Positions 17,226-24,089 of a DNA stretch of 26,566 bases are shown piece after piece. Origin of the DNA: Altimarinus sp964500515. Its GTDB lineage: Bacteria; Patescibacteriota; Gracilibacteria; BD1-5; UBA6164. Both the position numbers and the translations under genes were made by a program. The notes below the pieces were generated by a model, which searched no databases, was not told the DNA's origin, and worked only from the letters and a program-made list of their open reading frames with translations. The first letter of the stretch is position 1. Every line of letters starts with the position of its first letter. Where the stretch lies: positions 1 to 26,566 of the forward strand of contig CAZCNE010000014.1 of NCBI GenBank assembly GCA_964500515.1, in the 5' to 3' direction.

Positions 17226-18683
17226 TTATAATTTCTTTTTAAGTAAATCTTTAAATATCGTTGGAATAAAAGTTTCATCTTCATAATTTCAAAAAAGTTT
17301 TTTTTCTAAGTTATTAAGCTCATTTTTACTCAAAATTATCTCTTTCTCAAACATTTTTAAAATTATTGGAATTTTTTTATTTTCACTTTTAAATTTTTCT
17401 AGTGTTTTTTGCATAGCATAAATAACTTCTTCTTTTTCTCAAACACATTCAAAAGGTTTAATTCATTTTATTCATAAAAGTTCTTTAAACAAATTTTCTT
17501 GGTTTTTATCTTCATACATTTCTTTTGAAAATATTTGTAAAATTTCTTTATCTGACAAAAAAGCTCTTAAAATAGCATAAACAAACGCACACTTTGGACA
17601 ATCTAAACACCAAAAACAGTTTTTAGTCAATCATAAATTTCCAGAACAATCATTCTCCAAATTTATCTTATCATTCTTATAACTTGTAGTTAAAAACTCT
17701 TTTCTAATTTTAAAGTTTTTATTACAACTTGAAAAACTCAAAAAATATTTTTTTCATATTTTTGCAAATATTTTTGCAATTTTTATTTCATACATTCATC
17801 TTAATAAAGAAAAATACAAAATATTATCACTTAAATTTCTTTTTATATAATCATTTATATCTTTTTCAAATTCTAGACTTTTACTGTATTGATGATTAAT
17901 TTCTAGAGTTTTATGCTCTTTTTTACTTTCAAATTTATTAATTTCTAATTTCAAATTTCAAGTATTTGCTGATTTCTCATTACTTAAGATTATATATTTA
18001 TAATCATATAAATAAGCCGTTGCTAAAAGAACAAAAGAAATAATTCCTGTAATTGGAACATGTCAATTATAATATCAAAGCTCATTTAATTTAAATAAAT
18101 TTTCGCTTATTTTTCTTTTAATAAATATTTCATTTTTATCAATAATATTTAAACATTTTTCTTTAATCTCATCTTTTTTTCCAAAAATAAATGGAGTAAA
18201 TTCAAATTTATTTCGTTGCAATATTTCAGCTGAAACTATACTATCTTTTCATCATCAAATTGGTAATAAAATATTATTTCTCGAATCAAAAGTATATTTT
18301 TTTAAAATTTTTTGTCATTTTGAAACAAAATTACAAAGGTTACTTGGATCAATTTTGTTTTTATAAAAAAATTCTCAAAGTCAATTTATATAAAATTTTT
18401 TCCAAAAATTTAAATCTTCAATATTTAAATTATAATTTTCGATAATTAAATTTTTAGTTGGGTAAAGTTTATAATAACTTATTCACAAAGATATAAAAAT
18501 TGAAAATAAAAAACTTTCAAAAATTTTATCAAGAAAATCTTTTCTCAACTTAAATGAATCATTAAAAAAATCTAATTCTTCTAAAAAAAACTCTTTGTCA
18601 TCAAAACTATAACAAAATTTTGCCTTTAAAGTAGTTTTATCAAATTCAAAATATTTAAATATAAAATTATCAAATTTTTGCAT
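17226..18683 (-). CDS. murL: UDP-MurNAc-L-Ala-L-Glu epimerase, MurL type
   Basis: 485 aa. The combination of motifs is that of MurL, the enzyme that inverts L-Glu to D-Glu on UDP-MurNAc-dipeptide using ATP: SLGISYYKLYP at about 65-75, an ATP-pyrophosphatase loop LPIGGGKDSIVSAEIL (GGGKDS 143-148), NGHVPITGIISF at 206-217, LSNEKSANTGN at 233-243, INHQYSKSLEFEKD at 262-275, YFSLLRGMYEIKIAKIF at 290-306, SSCNKNF at 318-324, a cysteine cluster C356-x2-C359-x2-C362-x2-C365 and KPFECVGEKEE at 409-419. The Cys cluster probably binds zinc. A QueC/ExsB identity is excluded by the missing downstream motifs. It is the first gene of the wall operon, directly before ftsI. The start is the first ATG; 53 bases upstream lies the terminator of the SLH gene, so an own promoter is expected in between. 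Confidence 0.9.
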
Positions 18684-18732
18684 AAAAACTAATTAATTAT
18701 TTTTTCATTTTATATTAAAAAAAAAATAAATC

Positions 18733-18766
18733 AAAAAAAAACTTCAAGTAAATACTTGAAGTTTTT
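18733..18766 (-). terminator. Intrinsic terminator of the SLH-protein gene
   Basis: An almost perfect palindrome (AAAAACTTCAAGTA / TACTTGAAGTTTTT, arms 18737-18750 and 18753-18766) is followed on the minus strand by a long T-run. It lies 23 bases after the stop codon. Confidence 0.88.
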
Positions 18767-18788
18767 TAACTTTTTCTAAATTAAGAAA

Positions 18789-19760
18789 TTAATCATTTAA
18801 AGTCATTACTCTAACTATAATTTTAGCACTTTCATCTCTTTTTATTGAGTCTTGAGGTCTAAATTTAGGATTTGCAGCAATTACTTCTAAATTTTTAGCT
18901 GTTTCAACATATTTTACTGGCCATCCAGTAACATCAGAATAACTAGATGTAGTAGCATCAGAAACTTCTACTTTAGAAGCTAATAATAACATTTTTAATG
19001 CTTCAGCTCTAGAAATAGGATCAGTAGGTCTAAATTTTGAGTTTTCAGTAGTTATAATTCATAACTTAACTCATTTATTTACAACTCTTGCTTCCCAAGT
19101 TCAAGCACTAACATCACTAAATGGAGTAGCTCATAAATCTTTTCCATCATCTATACATCTTGATCAAAGTACCATTTTTAAGTATTCAGCTCTTGATGTA
19201 TTTCTTTCTGGTCTAAAAGTAAGATCAAAGCTTCCATTTTCTACATATCCGTGAACTATTCCTCTATTTGCCAAGAAAATTATATATTCTTTTGCAAAAT
19301 TATTGCTTATATCTGTAAATTTTACAGAATTATGAACAACTCAACAAAATTCTATAGTTCAATCAGGATTTATAACTCAAGTTCCTGGTTTTCCTGGAGT
19401 TGTTACTCAAGTTCAAGTTCCTGGTTTTCCTGGAGTTGTTACTCAAGTTCAAGTTCCTGGTTTATCTGTACCTGGTTTATCTGTAGGTTTGTCTGTAGGT
19501 TTGTCTGGATTTGATGTTCCTGTTGGTATGTAACCATAACCAAATCAGTAACCATATCCCCATCAATTGTCACCATATCCGTACCCATATTCATAAGAAC
19601 CTGGATTAGGCACTCAATTTGCATCAGTACCATTAAATGTTCTTACAAAAGCTCATAAAACTCAACTTGCATTAGCTAAAATTAAAACTAATACAACAGT
19701 AGATAATGCTGCAGTCTTACCCACTTTGTTTAAGTTCAAAAATTCTTTTAAACTTTTCAT
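18789..19760 (-). CDS. Secreted surface protein with three SLH domains and Gly/Tyr-rich segment
   Basis: 323 aa. The signal peptide is basic, then hydrophobic (TAALSTVVLVLILANASGVL, about 16-35). Next come a Tyr/Gly segment (SYEYGYGYGDNGWGYGYGFG, about 55-74), Lys-Pro-Thr-Asp linker repeats at about 85-101, and two copies of a 12-residue GTGTGVTTPGKP repeat. Three S-layer homology domains end the protein, at about 147-200, 213-264 and 273-320, each with the FxDV/FTDI start and FRPxxxxxRxE core (FRPERNTSRAE, FRPTDPISRAE, FRPQDSIKRDE). SLH triplets bind wall-linked, usually pyruvylated, polysaccharide, so this protein should sit on the cell surface. It may be an adhesin or part of a surface layer of an episymbiont, which is inference. 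Monocistronic, with own promoter and terminator. Confidence 0.93.
19381..19452 (-). repeat. Tandem 36-base repeat (two exact copies) in the SLH gene
   Basis: The copies 19381-19416 and 19417-19452 are identical and encode the 12-residue unit G-T-G-T-G-V-T-T-P-G-K-P. A partial third copy follows. Copy number could vary between strains and change linker length. Within each unit, two of the glycines are TGA. Confidence 0.88.
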
Positions 19761-19816
19761 ATAAAATAATAAAGTAATAAAATAAATAAAATAAACCGAT
19801 TTATCAAAATTTACTT

Positions 19817-19844
19817 TTGACAGTGCACATTTTATTCATATAAT
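19817..19844 (+). promoter_or_regulatory. Consensus promoter of the plus-strand membrane gene pair
   Basis: TTGACA (19817-19822), a 16-base spacer and TATAAT (19839-19844), both hexamers perfect. The start near 19851 is 29 bases before the ATG at 19880. It overlaps a promoter on the other strand. Confidence 0.82.
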
Positions 19845-19856
19845 TTTCAAATGCAA
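19829..19856 (-). promoter_or_regulatory. Promoter of the SLH-protein gene
   Basis: On the minus strand TTGCAT (19856-19851), a 16-base spacer, then TAAAAT (19834-19829). The predicted start near 19822 gives a leader of about 60 nt. It shares 16 bases with the plus-strand promoter. Confidence 0.55.
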
Positions 19857-19879
19857 ATTATTTTTATTTTTTTCCAATT

Positions 19880-20401
19880 ATGATTCATAAAAATATTTTT
19901 ATATTTACATTTATTTTCCTATTGATTACTCAAATTTGACTTAATACATTTTTTCAAATTAAGATTGACAACTCTTTTTTATATATGTTTTATTTTTGTT
20001 TTGCCTTTTTTATTATTTATGTTATTGATAAAACTGATGAAAAATTTACAATTTGAAAATATGACTTAAGTGATATAAGTATAGCAAAGTACTTTATTTT
20101 GTTTATTCTTTTCATTTTATTGATAATTTATACAAACTACAATATTGTTAGCGAATCTATTTTTTTCTTTTTTATTTTTTCTATTCTTTTTAAAGTTGAT
20201 AGCAGAATAAGTTTTCTTATTGCATTAATTTTTATATCTTTAACCATAGTAAACTTAATTATTAGCAATGAAAAACAAGCTGAAATTTTTAGTATTTATA
20301 CATACTATATGCTTGTTGTGTGAGTAATTGTTTGAATTTTTGAAAATATTGAAATAAAAAAAGTAAATTCTTTAGAAAATAAAATTAACGAAAATGAATA
20401 A
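19880..20401 (+). CDS. Small polytopic membrane protein (173 aa)
   Basis: Not recognised. About five hydrophobic helices: KNIFIFTFIFLLITQIG, FLYMFYFCFAFFIIYVI, YFILFILFILLIIYT, SIFFFFIFSILF with FLIALIFISLTIVNLII, and YMLVVGVIVGIF. Short charged loops separate them, including DKTDEKFTIGKYD after helix 2 and a cytosolic tail IEIKKVNSLENKINENE. No catalytic motif is visible. Four TGA codons read as Gly. It overlaps the next gene by 8 bases (ATGAATAA arrangement), so the two products are probably made together and may form a complex. It is driven by a consensus promoter that overlaps the promoter of the divergent SLH gene. Confidence 0.85.
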
Positions 20402-21587
20402 AAATAATTTTAAAAAAATTCTTGAAAATATTTGAAGCACAATAAAAAGTGTACTTAATTATATTGGTTTAAGTTTTTGACAATATTTTATTTTATTTTT
20501 TGTTTTGTATATAATTTATTTTATTTACAATTTTTTCCCTAAAATACTGGATTTTTGAAATATAACAATTTTTTTCCTAATTTTCTTTTTTTCATATTTA
20601 TACAATAAAAGATCAGAATTAAAAAAATTTTTTAGTGAATATATTGAATCTTTAAACGATTTATTTTATTTACTTAGAGATATTTTTTCATATGTATTAT
20701 ATTTTTGATTTTTTTTACTCTTTATTTCTTGACAAGAATTATCAGCTTTAATTTGAATGTTTGTTGTCTATTATATTTCTTTGTTTTTTTGATATTTTTA
20801 TAATAAAAAAGATAAATATTTTAGTTTATTTGAAAAATTTGACTATAAAAACAATAACTTATTAATATTAATTTTTATATCAAATCTTTTTATTTTTCTT
20901 TATTTGAAGAAAATTTTGATATTAAATGATATTCAAAATATATATTTTATTATATGAATTATATTAGCACTATACAATATTTTAGCCTTTATTTTATTTA
21001 TATATGTATTTTGAACAAAGCAAAAATTTAACAAAAATTCTTTAAGTTTTACCAATATTTTATATACATTTTGAATTATTTTTATGGTTTTTTTATTTTT
21101 AGATAGATACAATAATCAAATAATAATAAAAAAACAAAATGAAGCTAAAATCATTGCTGAAAAAATTGAATATATGAAAAAACAAGCAGAAGAAGAAAGG
21201 AAAATAATAAAAATTGCAACTTGAACAAATATATGAAGTATTCCTAAAAAAATAGATTATTCATTTTTATATGACAAAGTCAAAATTTGAGATTATTATA
21301 AATTTGATAGAAACATACACTTATGAGATAATGGTGAAGATGTAGAAAAAATTCAAGAAATTTTGAGTTTAGAGTCATTTTACACATGAGCTATAAATTG
21401 AATTTTTGACCTTCAAACTTCATTATCTTTACAGGAATTTTTTAAATCAAAAACAAAACAAGATTACAGCGATTTATGAATTGATTGATTAAGTCTTTGG
21501 AAAATAATTGAAATTCAAATAAGAAAAAACTTTATCAAAAATAATAATGAAACTAGTTCTTCAGAGTGAAGTTTTATAATTAATTAG
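20394..21587 (+). CDS. Membrane protein with C-terminal peptidoglycan-binding domain (397 aa)
   Basis: Several TM helices occupy about 28-46, 58-70, 100-138, 155-172, 184-206 and 221-237. A short charged coiled stretch follows (KKQNEAKIIAEKIEYMKKQA, about 246-265). The C-terminal part at about 302-352 resembles a PG_binding_1 domain: RNIHLGDNGEDVEKIQEIL, then FYTGAINGIFDLQTSLSLQE, with the usual G-x-D/N-G-x-D-V-x-x-I-Q and GxIxGIFD pattern. This domain should lie outside and hold the protein to the wall, while the membrane part probably anchors or transports something unknown. It is translationally coupled to the 173-aa membrane protein. Its 3' end overlaps that of the converging SLT gene by 8 bases, with no terminator visible. 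It ends with TAG. Confidence 0.85.
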
Positions 21588-23802
21588 TTGATTTTTCATA
21601 AGCTTTTTTTACTGCTTCAAACTGTTCAGGATAAAAATATTGTTGTTTTAAGGTATCCATAATATATTTATCAATCCATTTTTCAATATCATCTTTACTT
21701 ACTCTTTTTTTATCATTATCATCAAGTATACGGAAATGATATTTTCAATCTCTTATAGTTTTTGGATCAAAATATTTTGTGTGAATGTTAGTTATTCTTG
21801 TGATAAGCTCTTCTACACTTACTTTTTCATTTTTTATTATAGATTTACAATATAAAAGTCTATTTGATATCTCAATAATATTATTTTTTGCATTTTCTAC
21901 ATTTTTATCTAACAATCTATTTGTGAACCATCAATTATATTTAAGCAAGGCTTCTCTTAAGTCTCAATTTGATTCTCATAATAAATATTTTAAATATTTT
22001 GCTGCAATTTTTGCTGATTTTATAGGATCTTTTAAATCATTTGTATTTTTCATTCAAAAATCTTTTGCAACTCAAGGTAAAAGTTGAAAATATCAAACAG
22101 CTCAATAAGGACTCACACTTTCTGGATCAAATATTGATTCTAGATAAGAAAGTAAAAATAATTCTTTAGATTTTTCATTTCAAATAATTTCTCATAATTC
22201 ATTTAGAAATATATCTTTCCAAGAATCTATAGTAGTTTTTCAATCTATATCTTTTTTTAAGTTTTCAACTCTAGCTTTTATATAAGGCAATTCAAACTCT
22301 TTTAAAAATGCTTGCTCTGATCATAATTTTATTATTATATCAATTTCTTCAATGCTTATTTCTAAAGCTTTTTTAGCTTCAATTAATACTTTAAAAAACT
22401 CTAAACTTCAAATATCTTGTCTTCAAGTTATTTTACTAATTTTTGCTTTTTCTAAATAATAATTGAGAAGCTTGGTATACAAATTATTTCTAAGATCTTT
22501 AATAATATTTTCTCAAAATTCTTTATCAATTATATTTGAAGAAATTAATATTTGTATTTTTGTTTCAAGAAAACTTATTTTATTTAATATATTTTCTTTA
22601 ACATTTTTCAAATCATTTCATAGCTTTTCCATTAATTCATTAATTTCATCTAATTCCTTAATAAAATACACAGCTTTAAAAGATTTTTCAATTTCTTCTA
22701 AATCTTTTTCATAAAGAATTAATGTAGGATCTCATAAATATTTTTGTATTTTTTCATAAGAATATTTTTGTATAGATTTATCAATAAAATTTTTTAAATT
22801 CTGAAATTCAGTTTTATATATTTCTATATTTGATTTTTCTTTTTTTAAATCTTTAATATTTTTTAAAAATTCTCTTATTTCATTTAATTTCTTTTTTATT
22901 AAATTATTTAATCTAAGATTTATTTTAAGTATCAAAAAATTTAATTTATTTTCACCTAATTCTTCATAATAATTTCAATATTTTATCCTAAATTTTTCAT
23001 AATTTTCAATTTTATCAAAGATCTGTTGAATTTTATTAAAATCTAATTTATCTCAAAATCTTAATATATAACTATCTATTTCTTTAAAATATAAATTATC
23101 TAAATCAGAAATTTTATCAGAAAAAATATTTTTTAGATCTTTTTCTACTACTTCTCAAGTAGACAATTTAAAAGTTAATTTTTCTTTTAAATTACTATTT
23201 ATATCATATCAATTTTCATTTAAATCATTTAAGGTTTTTGCTAATAATAATTCTAAATTATCTTTACTTATTACAAGTCATTTTTCATTAAAAATATCTT
23301 TTTTATCCGTAGAAAATCATGCTTCATAAAAATAGTTTAAATAATTTATTGTAAATTTATCATAAAAAGCTTTTTCAAATCATGTTTCCTTAATTTTTAT
23401 AAGTTTATGACTTGAAAATTTGATATTTTTTTCTACAAAATCTCTTACACTTCTGTCAACCAAATTATCCATTCTTTCTTTTTTTTCGGAAGTCAAATAA
23501 GAAAAAGCTTCATTAATATCTTTTCACAATATTTCTCATTTTTTTGCTTTAATTTGAAGTTCTTTACTTAAAATATATAATTTAGATTGAGTTTTTTTTG
23601 TAATTCAAGCATTTTCTAAGTTCTCATATTTGTCTTTCAATTCAATAAGTCTAAGCTTTTGATTTTCATAAACCCTTATTTTGTATGAATCTTTTTCTTC
23701 TTTTATTTTTTTATCTAAAACTGAAATTGTTTCTTGAAATAAATTTAAAGTATTTTCCTTAGCTTCAAAATTTCTTTTTTCTAAAAAATTAATTTCTGTC
23801 AT
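21580..23802 (-). CDS. Long helical protein with a lytic transglycosylase (SLT) domain (740 aa)
   Basis: Residues 1-520 are Lys/Glu-rich with long coiled-coil-like helices (for example LKDKYENLENAGITKKTQSK, LNEIREFLKNIKDLKKEKSN). At about 548-630 a goose-lysozyme-like SLT domain appears: LLSYLESIFDPESVSPYGAV carries the catalytic Glu555 in the E-S box, followed by GYFQLLPGVAKDFG, SAKIAAKYLKYL and ALLKYNWG. Such domains cut peptidoglycan glycan strands to 1,6-anhydro ends. No signal peptide or TM helix is visible at the N-terminus, unlike most transglycosylases, so export would need another route or the start is misjudged; the ATG used is the first after the promoter. The partner may be the PG-binding membrane protein it converges with (inference). 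Confidence 0.85.
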
Positions 23803-23831
23803 TTTTATTTTATTAAAATACCATTTAATAT

Positions 23832-23860
23832 ATTTTAATATATTTTTTAAAAAAGTTCAA
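23832..23860 (-). promoter_or_regulatory. Promoter of the SLT-domain gene
   Basis: On the minus strand TTGAAC (23860-23855), a 17-base spacer, then TAAAAT (23837-23832), about 30 bases before the ATG. Confidence 0.55.
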
Positions 23861-23921
23861 TTTATTTAAAAAGCTAATAATTTTATAAAAATATTTTCAC
23901 TACGATAAAATTTTTTACTTT

Positions 23922-23950
23922 TTAACAATTTTTAAACTAAATTGTATAAA
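23922..23950 (+). promoter_or_regulatory. Possible nrdA promoter
   Basis: TTAACA (23922-23927), a 17-base spacer and TATAAA (23945-23950). A perfect TATAAT at 23976-23981 without a good -35 is an alternative. I could not find a convincing pair of NrdR boxes. Confidence 0.4.
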
Positions 23951-23998
23951 TATTTTTAGCAATTTATTTTTTTTGTATAATATATAAATATAATTCCG

Positions 23999-24056
23999 AA
24001 ATAAAGATTTTACTGAAAAATAAAGATAATTTATAAAAAATGTCTTTATTTTAATT
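23999..24056 (+). promoter_or_regulatory. nrdA leader with two alternative stem arms
   Basis: AAATAAAGA at 23999-24007 and again at 24018-24026 can each pair with TCTTTATTT at 24043-24051, and T-rich sequence follows. Only one pairing can form at a time. This may be a weak terminator or a regulatory switch in the nrdA leader; all stems are AT-rich. Confidence 0.4.
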
Positions 24057-24089
24057 TTTTGAACTTTTATTTTTTTATTTAATCATCTT

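Noticed and set aside
17226..18683. QueC/ExsB-type or tRNA-thiolation ATP pyrophosphatase for the GGGKDS protein
   Set aside because: The GHVPITG, NEKSANTGN, NHQYSKS, CPKCAFV and KPFECVG blocks are those of MurL and are absent from QueC and thiolases.
19381..19452. CRISPR-like repeat
   Set aside because: Repeats are contiguous without spacers and encode an in-frame protein linker.
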